Under the pieces are notes generated by a model. That model was given only the letters and a program-made list of their open reading frames with translations, had not been told where the DNA came from and did not search any database. A program made the position numbers and the translations under genes. Positions 1 to 7,245 of a DNA stretch of 9,715 nucleotides are shown piece after piece; the stretch's first letter is position 1, and every line of letters starts with the position of its first letter. The stretch is from Bacteroidota bacterium (lineage in GTDB: Bacteria > Bacteroidota > Bacteroidia > Bacteroidales > JAADJA01), in NCBI GenBank assembly GCA_024278155.1, contig JAJRTT010000377.1, positions 1 through 9,715 on the forward strand. The letters run 5' to 3'.

Positions 1-356
1 CTGATTTCGTTCCTGTGCTGCACAACATAGCGTGCGAATGGAACTGTGAGGTCATAGCGCAATCCTTTTTCGGAAATGTGCCTAATGATTTGCTTGCTTT
101 CCAGTTCATTCCGTTTCTCCTCCGGGACCTTGGCAACAAAATCCCCGGAATTCAAGATTTTAAATAAAAGGCGGTCCCCTTCTTCCCCGTATTTTCCCAT
201 TAATGTGGAAAGGTTTTCCATGGCCGGTGTTTCGATGGGCAGGTAGCCGTATAATTGGAACACGGATTTTATTGTTGAGAAAATATAGTTCCTGCGCATC
301 ATTTCCATGGGTGAAAAATCGCGTGTCCCTTTGGGTATTGAAGGTTTTTGTGCCAT
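1..356 (-). CDS. hisS: Histidine--tRNA ligase, N-terminal part (cut by window edge)
   Basis: Class II aminoacyl-tRNA synthetase that charges tRNA-His with histidine in the cytoplasm. Only the first 118 codons plus two bases are in the window; the rest runs off the left edge. Reading the minus strand from ATG at 356 gives MAQKPSIPKGTRDF, the usual HisS opening with the KGTRDF motif (residues 10-14 end it). A HisS-type segment LRYDLTVPFARYV follows at about residues 99-111, in the active-site region of this family. The stretch YGYLPIETPAMEN (36-48) is the usual class II motif 1 neighbourhood. The gene is separated from the upstream DUF4870 gene by 155 bases that hold a repeat copy and a likely own promoter (-7 element at 405-412), so it is probably transcribed independently. 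No frameshift or odd residue is visible. The identification is firm; the C-terminal half and anticodon-binding domain cannot be judged here. Confidence 0.95.
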   Translation of the reverse strand, partial: MAQKPSIPKGTRDFSPMEMMRRNYIFSTIKSVFQLYGYLPIETPAMENLSTLMGKYGEEGDRLLFKILNSGDFVAKVPEEKRNELESKQIIRHISEKGLRYDLTVPFARYVVQHRNEI

Positions 357-404
357 ATCGAAAATCGTTTTCCCCTATAAATTACCGGGGCATTTGTTTT
401 TTTG

Positions 405-412
405 CAAAAATA
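405..412 (-). promoter_or_regulatory. Candidate -7 promoter element for hisS
   Basis: The minus strand reads TATTTTTG, a match to the Bacteroidetes -7 consensus TAnnTTTG, about 50 bases upstream of the hisS ATG. No clear -33 TTTG is seen, so this rests on one box in an AT-rich region. Confidence 0.4.
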
Positions 413-436
413 AGGGAATAAGGTTTACGACCGCTT

Positions 437-480
437 AGCTATTTTGGATTTTAGGGGCAGCCACAGGTGAAAGCTAATCC
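437..480 (-). repeat. Isolated REP-like palindromic repeat (copy D)
   Basis: On the minus strand this reads GGATTAGC, 18 variable bases, CTAAAATCC, five bases, AGCT. Spacing is identical to the three copies at 9401-9589. On the plus strand AGCT lies at 437-440, GGATTTTAG at 446-454 and GCTAATCC at 473-480. The flanks pair as TTTTGGATT with AATCCAAAA, a perfect 9-bp stem. It lies between the stop of the DUF4870 gene (512) and hisS (356), the usual extragenic position of REP elements. It may also act as a 3'-end hairpin of the operon to its right, but no T-run follows it on the minus strand. Confidence 0.75.
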
Positions 481-511
481 AAAAAAGAACTATAAGAAAA
501 ACTATAAAATC

Positions 512-838
512 CTATTTCAATAATTGCAGGCTCATAGGATATTGGAACACCTCTCCGTTTGCGGCTTTTATGGAAGCAATAACAATCATGATAAACGCAA
601 AAATCCCAATGGCAAACAAAAGGACAAGTCCTATCCCAATAATCAAAAGGAATGCGGAACCAATGCTGTAAATGATGATTGAAAGTTGGAAATTAATGGC
701 CTGTTTTCCATTTGCATCAACAAAAGCGGAATCGTCTTTTTTGAGGAGCCATACGATGATAGGGCCAATAATACTGATAAGCCCGGTAAGATGGCATAGC
801 ATCCCGATGGTTTTTTCATCATTTGTAAGTGTGTTCAT
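512..838 (-). CDS. DUF4870 family small membrane protein
   Basis: A 108-residue integral membrane protein. It fits the DUF4870 (Tic20-like) family: a short polar N-terminus (MNTLTNDEK), a first hydrophobic helix at about 11-32, the family hallmark GKQAINFQLS at 44-53 running into a second helix, and a third helix at about 65-90 ending in a short polar tail. The molecular function of the family is not established. It starts 11 bases after the stop of the 60-residue membrane protein and is probably the last gene of the operon that begins with the LptG-type permease. The stop is TAG at 514-512. The family call is firm; any role in envelope biology is inferred only from position. Confidence 0.85.
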   Translation of the reverse strand: MNTLTNDEKTIGMLCHLTGLISIIGPIIVWLLKKDDSAFVDANGKQAINFQLSIIIYSIGSAFLLIIGIGLVLLFAIGIFAFIMIVIASIKAANGEVFQYPMSLQLLK

Positions 839-849
839 AAGGCATATTT

Positions 850-1032
850 TTAAGTAAGGAAATGATAAAGTATGGCAAATATAAACATCAAAACAATGGA
901 GACCGCCGTTAATTTATTGAAGAATTCATTTTTCCTGAACGATTTTTTGTTCAGGGCTATACTTTTGCCAATCAATCCGGTTACAAAACCTAACACAGAT
1001 AGCCCGACCAAAATGATTAACAGGGTTTGCAT
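850..1032 (-). CDS. Small two-helix membrane protein, possibly SecG-like
   Basis: A 60-residue protein with two predicted membrane helices (about 3-24 and 41-59) joined by a basic loop (NKKSFRKNEFFNK, 28-40). The charge pattern places the loop in the cytoplasm and both ends outside, the topology of the SecG translocon subunit. The start of the second helix, FFNKLTAVSIVLMFIFAIL, resembles the second helix of SecG proteins. The glycine-rich loop expected in SecG is absent, so this is a resemblance and not an assignment. The gene starts one base after the stop of the glycosyltransferase before it and lies 11 bases before the DUF4870 gene. This packing makes it very likely a real operon member despite its size. 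Alternatively it is an unrelated small membrane protein of unknown function. Confidence 0.7.
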   Translation of the reverse strand: MQTLLIILVGLSVLGFVTGLIGKSIALNKKSFRKNEFFNKLTAVSIVLMFIFAILYHFLT

Positions 1033-1033
1033 T

Positions 1034-2203
1034 TTATGATTTTGAGTTTAATATAAGTTGTTCCAGCTTTTTTGTGGCCCCTTCCCAGTTATACTTTTTG
1101 TGGACAAGCTTATAGGCATTCTCCGAAAGCTTTTTTGAAAGTTGGTCATCTCCCAATAAGCGGAAAATGTGATTGGCAAATTCTTCCGGGGAATTTCCAA
1201 CCAGGATCTCTTCTTCAGGGATGGCCTCCAGTGCCTTGTTTGCCAGGCCGGAAGTGATACAGGGGACTTTCATGGCCATGGCTTCCAGCAGTTTGTTTTG
1301 CAATCCGGTCCCGATTTGCATGGGTGCAATGAAAATTTTTGCCTTTGCATAGCTTTCACGAATGTCGTCCATCCATCCCGTAACGGTGATTTTGTCATTT
1401 TCCAATGCTTGTACGTCAGGGTGAGGGCTTGCCCCGGCCAGGGTAAGGCTTGCTTCCGGTAACTTTTCATGGACAAGTGGCATTATTATGTTGGCAAGGT
1501 ATTTTGCTGCGTTGATATTGGGAGGATAACCCATGTTCCCGATAAAAACCAAATCGTATTCCTTTTTTATTTCCATGGGTTTAAAGAAATCAACGTCCAC
1601 GCCATTGATCACGATTTCGATTTTATTACGGTCGGGGTGGGGGATGAGTTCCCGGTCGGGTTCCGAGATGATCGTTTTGTTGTCGAAATAAGAAAAGATT
1701 TTCTCCTCATATTTCAATAAACGTCGATACTCGGTTTTCAGGACAAATTTTTTATACCAGGGCGATTTCCCCACCCTGCGTTCCACACCTTTTGAAAACA
1801 CATCCTGATAATCCAGGGTTTTTGGGATATCCACATCCTTCACATATTCGGCAACACGCAACAATTGGCAGAAAACATGATCGGGCTTGATCTCATTGAT
1901 AAGCCGATGGATTTTCCTTTTGGCCGATGCGCTAAAAAAATAACCAACCTGCAAAGGCTTTCCATTGAAAAAAGCCCGGATGATATTCCAGGCACTGCCA
2001 ACCTTGGTCAGATTGATGACATTTACTGATTTGCAAAAAGGTTCAAGCGCTTTGATATGATCTTTCGAAAGAGGTGCATCATTGAGGGCACGGAGATGGA
2101 TTTCATGATTTTTTGCCAGATATTTGATTTGGTTAAAGGCCCGGAGCTTATCGCCTTTTTCCAAAGGGTAGGGGAAACGTGACAACAGGACAAATATCTT
2201 CAT
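1034..2203 (-). CDS. GT-B glycosyltransferase, family 4-like (Stp1-type)
   Basis: A 389-residue cytoplasmic glycosyltransferase of the GT-B fold. It probably moves a sugar from a nucleotide-sugar donor onto a glycan or lipid acceptor. The N-terminal acceptor domain opens with MKIFVLLSRFPYPLEKGDKLRA, and the GDKLRAF segment (18-24) is typical of the Stp1-like sugar transferases known from exopolysaccharide clusters. The C-terminal donor domain starts around 217 (DLVFIGNMGYPPN) and carries the conserved stretch GTGLQNKLLEAMAMKVPCITS (298-318), whose glutamate (E308) sits where family 4 enzymes bind the donor. The frame extends to a TTG at 2224, but ATG at 2203 matches the family start and follows an A-rich stretch. 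It lies 35 bases after another glycosyltransferase and one base before the next gene. Donor and acceptor cannot be told from the sequence. Confidence 0.9.
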   Translation of the reverse strand: MKIFVLLSRFPYPLEKGDKLRAFNQIKYLAKNHEIHLRALNDAPLSKDHIKALEPFCKSVNVINLTKVGSAWNIIRAFFNGKPLQVGYFFSASAKRKIHRLINEIKPDHVFCQLLRVAEYVKDVDIPKTLDYQDVFSKGVERRVGKSPWYKKFVLKTEYRRLLKYEEKIFSYFDNKTIISEPDRELIPHPDRNKIEIVINGVDVDFFKPMEIKKEYDLVFIGNMGYPPNINAAKYLANIIMPLVHEKLPEASLTLAGASPHPDVQALENDKITVTGWMDDIRESYAKAKIFIAPMQIGTGLQNKLLEAMAMKVPCITSGLANKALEAIPEEEILVGNSPEEFANHIFRLLGDDQLSKKLSENAYKLVHKKYNWEGATKKLEQLILNSKS

Positions 2204-2238
2204 CTTTTTATGGGCTAAAATCAATGTTCAAAAATAGA

Positions 2239-3441
2239 TTATTTTTCCAGAATGTCATGATAAAATGAATCAAGTTTTTGAATGATTGTCTCATTGTTGT
2301 GGTGGGTCTCGATTAGCAGACGTGCATTTGCCCCCATTTCTTCACACAACTTTTGGCTTTTGATTGCTTTTTCAACTGTTTCAACAAACTCATCCGCAGT
2401 ATCGGCGATCAATATATCTTTCACGTTCGTATAATTTAATCCTTCGGCACCAACTGTTGTTGAAATAATGGTTTTTCCCAGGGCCATCCCTTCGATTATT
2501 TTTATGCGGATTCCACTTCCCGAAAACAACGGAACCACCATAATCGCTTTTGATAAAATAAACTCCCGTGCATCGTCCACCTCACCAAGCACTTCCACAT
2601 TGGGCATTTCCAGGTCCAGAAGCCATTGTGGCATCATGCGCCCGGCGAGATAAAATTTCAAATTGGGATATTTTTCGTGAATTTTCAACCATACTTCATC
2701 CAGGAACCATTTGATCCCTTCCTCGTTTGGTGGCCAGTTCATTGCACCAAGATGAAAGAGTGAAGGGAATTCTACATCTGCTTTTGTAATTTTGTAATCT
2801 GAAATATCAACGCCAAAAGGGATATGTGTGAGTGGGATCTTACAGCCATTCTTCAGAAAATAATTTGCATCTTTATTGCTGATTGTCGCTATTCCATCGT
2901 AGTCATTCAAAACGGATAGTTCGTAGTCTTTCAATTTCCGGGTTAAATGCGAAAGGTATAATTTCTTTAAAGGGTTTTTGGTTTGTTGGGTCAATCTTTC
3001 CCAAATCAAATGTTCGATGTTATGCGATCGAAGGATAATGATTGCATTGGAATATTCTCTTATAACTGGAATGTAGGGTGTCATATACAATAGTTCCAAC
3101 TGCACGATGTCAAAATCACCTGCTTCCAATATTTCGATTATTTTGTTTTTTATAGGGCCGGTCACAAATCTTTCAACATGGTATGATTTGGAAGAGAAAA
3201 GGTTTTTCAGTGCCCGTAAAGGTTTTATGGAAAGATCGGCATATACAAATTCGATATTCGTGGCTTTTTTATAGGAAGCCGGGATTTCTTCGGGCCTGGT
3301 GAAATACTTATTGGTATTTAAAGCCAGGACTTTCACCTGATTCCCTGCTTCTGCCAATCCGCTGATAATGGCGTTCATGGCCATGGGGCCGCCTTCTTTG
3401 GGGGGGTATGGGGATTTATTGCAAAGGAAAAGTATTTTCAT
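2239..3441 (-). CDS. GT-B glycosyltransferase, family 4-like
   Basis: A 400-residue glycosyltransferase of the GT-B fold, probably acting at the inner face of the inner membrane in making an envelope glycan. The N-terminal domain begins MKILFLCNKSPYPPKEGGP with the glycine-rich loop expected there, and RSHNIEHLIWERL (138-150) is a common family segment. The donor-binding domain begins near 228 (LFHLGAMNWPPNEEG). It contains FSGSGIRIKIIEGMALGK (306-323), with E317 in the usual donor-binding position, then VGAEGL (330-335). The frame is open upstream to 3576, but that extension lies inside the permease gene and has no family counterpart. The ATG at 3441 overlaps the permease TGA as ATGA, which also suggests translational coupling. 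It is related to the next gene in architecture but the two are clearly diverged in sequence, so this is not a recent duplication. Substrate unknown. Confidence 0.9.
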   Translation of the reverse strand: MKILFLCNKSPYPPKEGGPMAMNAIISGLAEAGNQVKVLALNTNKYFTRPEEIPASYKKATNIEFVYADLSIKPLRALKNLFSSKSYHVERFVTGPIKNKIIEILEAGDFDIVQLELLYMTPYIPVIREYSNAIIILRSHNIEHLIWERLTQQTKNPLKKLYLSHLTRKLKDYELSVLNDYDGIATISNKDANYFLKNGCKIPLTHIPFGVDISDYKITKADVEFPSLFHLGAMNWPPNEEGIKWFLDEVWLKIHEKYPNLKFYLAGRMMPQWLLDLEMPNVEVLGEVDDAREFILSKAIMVVPLFSGSGIRIKIIEGMALGKTIISTTVGAEGLNYTNVKDILIADTADEFVETVEKAIKSQKLCEEMGANARLLIETHHNNETIIQKLDSFYHDILEK

Positions 3442-4871
3442 GTCGTTTCCGGCTTTCTTTTTAACATTTCCCCAAAAAACTTTATCCATGATTCTGAATC
3501 CAGTAAGGGCGAGTCGGTCGTGGCTTTGAAGGTAAGGAAAATCCCGAGTGGCAACAAAACCACAGGTGCTATCCACATTCCGATGTTGGCATCAACAACG
3601 CCCGAGCGGACGGATTTTTCGCCTGTGATGGATATGATATGGAAAAGCACAAAAAACAACACGCTTACCACTACCGGAAGCCCAAGTCCCCCTTTGCGAA
3701 TGATGGCCCCGAGCGGTGCCCCGATAAAGAAAAGGACAAAGCAGGCCACGGATAAAGTAAATTTCCGGTGCCATTCGGCCTGGTGCTTAAAAATAAGTTT
3801 GTCTTTTATTTCCATTTCGGTTTTATATCCGCTTATATTACTGCGTATCCGGCGTGTCCGGTTCAGGGCGCCATCGATCAATTCTGTTTTTTCATACCTG
3901 TTGAACCCCTCCAAAAGGTTGGTCTTAAAGGGTATTTCGTAAGTCGCTTCTGCCAGTTTTGTCGAATCCAGCTGTTGGTAGAAATGAAAGTTCTTCATCA
4001 GGTTTACAGGGATTTCCTTGCTCCGTTTCCTCCGTATTTTTATGAGGGAATCCTCAGCTTTTTTCAGTTGCGTAATATTCAGCATGGAATAATTGTCCTT
4101 GAACAGGTCTTCGTTGGTCCGGGTCATCTCAAAGTCCATCATATCGAATTTCCGGATTTCCTTTTTGAACTTTGTCCGTTGAAATGGACGGGTTTCACGG
4201 TATTTGCGCTGATCGGTTTTGTCGAGGTAATTGACCCCATTGAACAATGTAAAGATCAGATACCTCCCATCAGGGGTCATTTCCATTATCCCCGAATCGG
4301 CAGTTGTCACATTTGTGTTTCCCTTTCTGTCACGATGGTCATAAATAATCACCTCCTTTATTCGCTTTCCGTCTTTTTCTTTTTTCCCTACACGGATAAC
4401 AAACCCATCGAGGTCTTTATAGAAAACACCATCTTTGATATCAAGGGCCAGTTTTTGTTCCCTCACATCGTACAGTAAAGCCTTGAACTTGAGATTGGCA
4501 ATAGGATAAACGTTGTTTGAAAAGTAAAAAGCCATGATGCTGATAGCGATGGAAACGATAACCAGCGGGCCCATAATCTTCCTTAAGGAAATCCCGGCCG
4601 CTTTCATGGCGACCAACTCATAGTTTTCGCCCAGGTTCCCAAACGTCATCAAGGAAGAAAGAAGGATTGCCAATGGAAGGGCCATGGGCACAAAGGTGGA
4701 CGAAGCATAAAAAAGCAGTTCGAGTATAATATACCACTCCAGCCCTTTTCCCACCAAATCGTCAATATATTTCCAAAGGAATTGCATCAACAGGATAAAG
4801 AGGGAAATGAAAAATGTCATCACCAAAGGGCCCAGATAGGATTTAAGTACAAGTTGATATATTTTTCGCAA
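3438..4871 (-). CDS. lptG: LptF/LptG (YjgP/YjgQ) family permease
   Basis: Inner-membrane permease subunit of the LptB2FG exporter type, which extracts lipopolysaccharide from the inner membrane and passes it to the periplasmic bridge. From the chosen start it has 477 residues. There are three N-terminal helices (about 13-36, 52-78, 98-120), a periplasmic domain (about 121-370) and three C-terminal helices (about 371-392, 397-417, 430-451). The family coupling segment ENYELVAMKAAGIS is at 82-95, and GAPLGAIIRKGGLGLP at 384-399 is also typical. The frame has no ATG near the family start. TTG at 4895 lies inside the likely promoter element, so TTG at 4871 (giving LRKIYQLVLKSYLGP, read with M) fits better. 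It is the first gene of the operon and overlaps the glycosyltransferase after it. Whether it is the F-type or G-type subunit cannot be settled, so the symbol is provisional. Confidence 0.88.
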   Translation of the reverse strand: MRKIYQLVLKSYLGPLVMTFFISLFILLMQFLWKYIDDLVGKGLEWYIILELLFYASSTFVPMALPLAILLSSLMTFGNLGENYELVAMKAAGISLRKIMGPLVIVSIAISIMAFYFSNNVYPIANLKFKALLYDVREQKLALDIKDGVFYKDLDGFVIRVGKKEKDGKRIKEVIIYDHRDRKGNTNVTTADSGIMEMTPDGRYLIFTLFNGVNYLDKTDQRKYRETRPFQRTKFKKEIRKFDMMDFEMTRTNEDLFKDNYSMLNITQLKKAEDSLIKIRRKRSKEIPVNLMKNFHFYQQLDSTKLAEATYEIPFKTNLLEGFNRYEKTELIDGALNRTRRIRSNISGYKTEMEIKDKLIFKHQAEWHRKFTLSVACFVLFFIGAPLGAIIRKGGLGLPVVVSVLFFVLFHIISITGEKSVRSGVVDANIGMWIAPVVLLPLGIFLTFKATTDSPLLDSESWIKFFGEMLKRKPETT

Positions 4872-4892
4872 CGCAATTATTATTTGAAAGCA

Positions 4893-4900
4893 CAAAGATA
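4893..4900 (-). promoter_or_regulatory. Candidate -7 promoter element for the lptG operon
   Basis: The minus strand reads TATCTTTG, matching TAnnTTTG. Transcription would start near 4887, leaving a leader of about 15 bases before the TTG at 4871. The element overlaps the alternative TTG at 4895, which argues against that start. No good -33 TTTG is seen; a T-rich TTTTAC lies at about the right distance. Confidence 0.5.
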
Positions 4901-4967
4901 TACTGAATTCAGAAATTTCCGTAAAATATATTTATGCGTGTTCCCAATGCCATAAGTATTATACCGA

Positions 4968-5064
4968 AAGAAATCAGGTTTGCAAAAAAACAAACCTGAT
5001 TTCTTCGAGTATTAACTCATTCTAACCAGCTTTTCTTTACAAACCTGATAAGAATGAGTATAAC
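4968..5064. repeat. Intergenic hairpin plus direct and inverted repeats
   Basis: The 367-base gap between the divergent lptG and the secreted-protein gene holds a structured block. A perfect 15-bp inverted repeat pairs AAGAAATCAGGTTTG (4968-4982) with CAAACCTGATTTCTT (4991-5005) around an A-rich 8-base loop. The right arm begins a direct repeat: ACAAACCTGAT, six bases, GAGTAT occurs at 4990-5012 and again at 5039-5061, 49 bases apart. The six-base spacers differ (TTCTTC versus AAGAAT). In addition ACTCATTCT (about 5015-5023) is the complement of AGAATGAGT (5051-5059), giving a second, looser hairpin whose loop contains the second CAAACCTGAT. The block lies upstream of both promoters, so it does not fit a terminator of either flanking gene. 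Its role is unknown. Confidence 0.75.
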
Positions 5065-5176
5065 AGGAAAATCTAATTATTAGTGTTTTGTACCATATAA
5101 AACCAAAACCATTTTACCGTTAACTTATTATTCCTGCCGATAACTTTTTTTTGTTTCATTTTGATTGATTTCTCTT

Positions 5177-5184
5177 TACCTTTG
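5177..5184 (+). promoter_or_regulatory. Candidate -7 promoter element for the secreted Asp-box protein
   Basis: TACCTTTG matches the Bacteroidetes -7 consensus TAnnTTTG. A T-run ending in TTTG at 5150-5153 lies upstream, slightly farther than the usual -33 spacing. Transcription would start near 5191, giving a leader of about 48 bases before the ATG at 5239. This position also rules out the upstream in-frame TTG at 5161 as the start. Confidence 0.55.
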
Positions 5185-5238
5185 GGGGGTCAGTATAAAT
5201 TCCATTATAACTTATTTTATTCATTAAAAACATTTATC

Positions 5239-7146
5239 ATGAAAAAAATTGTACTTATTAGTTTAATCCTTTCACTGAGCATGATCGGGTTTTCGCAAAC
5301 GCATGTTTACGGTCCCAAGGAGGCCAGGAACCATGCAGTGGAAATGGTCAGGATCGATAACGCCCTGGACATGGGCAATAATGAAGTGTTGCCGGCAAAC
5401 GTGACCGACTGGCCCCCAGAAGAAGATTTTGTCGGTTATACGATTTATGATTGGCAAACCAATGCGGGTGGTCTTGAAGGCAGGATTCACCTGTACGAGG
5501 ATGGAACCATAGGGACTGTATATACCTACGGTTTGGATAGCCCAGGTTATGCCGATAGGGGGACAGGGTATAATTATTTTGATGGCAATGATTGGATCAA
5601 TGAGGTCAATGGTTCACCGCCCAACCCTGTACTCGATCGTATCGAAGGTCAACGTTGCGGATGGCCATCCTATGCGGCATTTGGCGAAAATGGCGAGATC
5701 AATGTTGCCCATACAGGTGGTAACGATGGGTTGATAATCAGTAAAAGGGACACAAAAGGTGAAGGCGAATGGACAACCACTTTCCTTGTGGGCCCATCCG
5801 GTCATGAAGACCTGCTCTTCCCCCGTTTGGCCACGGGCGGTGTAAACAACTCTGTTCTTTATGTTATTTCTGTTACTGCATCTTCCGCATTTGGGGGAAC
5901 AGCTTATGAAGGCCTTGATGGGGCTTTCTTGTTTTCCAAGTCACTTGATGGAGGTGAAAGTTGGGAAATAGAAAATCAAATCCTTGACGGGCTTTCAGAA
6001 AGTGATGGATATACGGCATTTAACCAGGACAGCTATGAAATTCAAGCAGATGGTGACAATGTCGTAATCCTTGTTGGGGATGCCTGGAGCGATCTTATAT
6101 TAATGAAATCTGCCGATGCCGGCGAATCGTGGGAGAAAACGATTATCTGGGATGGCCCTTATTCCGATTGGAGCGGGGAGCCAACAGATACATTCTATAC
6201 TGCCCAGGGTTTGCACTGCTTTGATGTGGATAACAATGGGATGGTCCATGTTGCTTTTGGCATCAACAGGGCACTTTCTGTCGATGGTTCTGCACAGTCT
6301 TATTTCCCCGGGGTTGATGGAATCGGATATTGGAACGAAAGCAGGCCTACTTTCTCGGATGATATCAACGCACTGAACCCTTATGGCCATCCTGATTCGG
6401 AGCTGGAAGACGATTACAGCCTTATTGCATGGGCACAGGATGTGGACAACGATGGGGTAATTAATATTACCTGGGACAATCTTGCGGGGTACAACTGTGG
6501 GATTTCAAGCCAACCACAAATTGAGGTCGATGACAATAATAATATCTATATTGTCTTTTCTTCGGTTACGGAAGAACCAAATGGCCCAAACCCACCTGAA
6601 AACCAATCTTATAGGCGCTTATGGATTCGCGGGTCACAGTTTGCGGGAAATGCTTGGGGCTATTTTAGGAACCTGACCGAGGATCTGGCCCATATTTTTG
6701 ACGAATGTGTTTACCCCTCAATGGCAACAAATTCGGACGACAACCTTTACCTGATTTATCAGACAGATGCTGTTCCTGGCAGCGGTGCTATTGGAAATAC
6801 GGAATTAACTGATAATTATATCCGGTTTATGAAAATAGATAAAGATGATATCCCACTTGATATTGACGAAAACAAGATGTTGCTTTCCCAAAATGATGTT
6901 TCCCAGAATTTCCCAAACCCTTTTAGCGAAAACTCAACGGTTGCTGTTAACCTGAAAGAAAAAGCAAACCTTAGCCTTGAGGTTGTTAATGTCACAGGTC
7001 AAAAGGTTTATGAGGTAAGAACAGGAAATGCGAATGCCGGTACGAACAGAATGATAATTGACGGGTCGAAACTTTCGCCGGGCATTTACTTTTACACGGT
7101 AAAAGCTGGTGATAGCTCGGTTACTAAGAAAATGATTGTCGAATAG
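5239..7146 (+). CDS. Secreted Asp-box (BNR) protein with type IX sorting domain
   Basis: A 635-residue exported protein. Residues 1-20 (MKKIVLISLILSLSMIGFSQ) are a signal peptide for Sec export. The C-terminal region, about 551-635, is a Por secretion-system (type IX, TIGR04183-like) sorting domain: QNFPNPFSENSTV, then LEVVNVTGQKVYE, then LSPGIYFYTVKAG, ending KKMIVE. The protein should therefore cross the outer membrane and be released or anchored at the surface. The body has two Asp-box motifs of the sialidase/BNR propeller type, SLDGGESW (235-242) and SADAGESW (291-298). Acidic, Asn-rich loops DVDNNG (329-334), DVDNDG (401-406) and VDDNNN (430-435) follow. It looks like a beta-propeller, but the sialidase FRIP-type motif is missing, so no enzymatic activity can be claimed. 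It stands alone, with its own promoter and a terminator at 7170. ATG at 5239 is chosen because it gives the signal peptide. Confidence 0.9.
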   Translation: MKKIVLISLILSLSMIGFSQTHVYGPKEARNHAVEMVRIDNALDMGNNEVLPANVTDWPPEEDFVGYTIYDWQTNAGGLEGRIHLYEDGTIGTVYTYGLDSPGYADRGTGYNYFDGNDWINEVNGSPPNPVLDRIEGQRCGWPSYAAFGENGEINVAHTGGNDGLIISKRDTKGEGEWTTTFLVGPSGHEDLLFPRLATGGVNNSVLYVISVTASSAFGGTAYEGLDGAFLFSKSLDGGESWEIENQILDGLSESDGYTAFNQDSYEIQADGDNVVILVGDAWSDLILMKSADAGESWEKTIIWDGPYSDWSGEPTDTFYTAQGLHCFDVDNNGMVHVAFGINRALSVDGSAQSYFPGVDGIGYWNESRPTFSDDINALNPYGHPDSELEDDYSLIAWAQDVDNDGVINITWDNLAGYNCGISSQPQIEVDDNNNIYIVFSSVTEEPNGPNPPENQSYRRLWIRGSQFAGNAWGYFRNLTEDLAHIFDECVYPSMATNSDDNLYLIYQTDAVPGSGAIGNTELTDNYIRFMKIDKDDIPLDIDENKMLLSQNDVSQNFPNPFSENSTVAVNLKEKANLSLEVVNVTGQKVYEVRTGNANAGTNRMIIDGSKLSPGIYFYTVKAGDSSVTKKMIVE

Positions 7147-7169
7147 AACGATATAATGTTCGTTTGGGA

Positions 7170-7212
7170 AAAAGGACAAATTTCACTCAATTTGAATGAA
7201 ATTTGTCCTTTT
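7170..7212. terminator. Bidirectional rho-independent terminator
   Basis: AAAAGGACAAATTTCA (7170-7185) pairs perfectly with TGAAATTTGTCCTTTT (7197-7212), a 16-bp stem with an 11-base loop. The outer A:T run gives a U-tract in either direction. It lies between the converging secreted-protein gene (stop at 7146) and purE (stop at 7246), so it can end both transcripts. Confidence 0.85.
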
Positions 7213-7245
7213 CCTGTTATTTTGAATGCTTCACTAATCTGTTCT

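Noticed and set aside
203..421. A 72-codon plus-strand frame over the hisS start
   Set aside because: It lies antisense to well-conserved hisS coding sequence and has no recognisable features.
437..480. Copy D as a simple rho-independent terminator of the operon
   Set aside because: No T-run follows the hairpin on the minus strand, and the sequence follows the repeat family pattern outside the stem as well.
3442..3576. A 45-residue N-terminal extension of the first glycosyltransferase
   Set aside because: It is entirely inside the permease gene in another frame, and the ATG at 3441 gives the standard family N-terminus.
5161..5238. An earlier TTG start for the secreted protein
   Set aside because: It would put 26 residues before a good signal peptide and would lie upstream of the likely transcription start.
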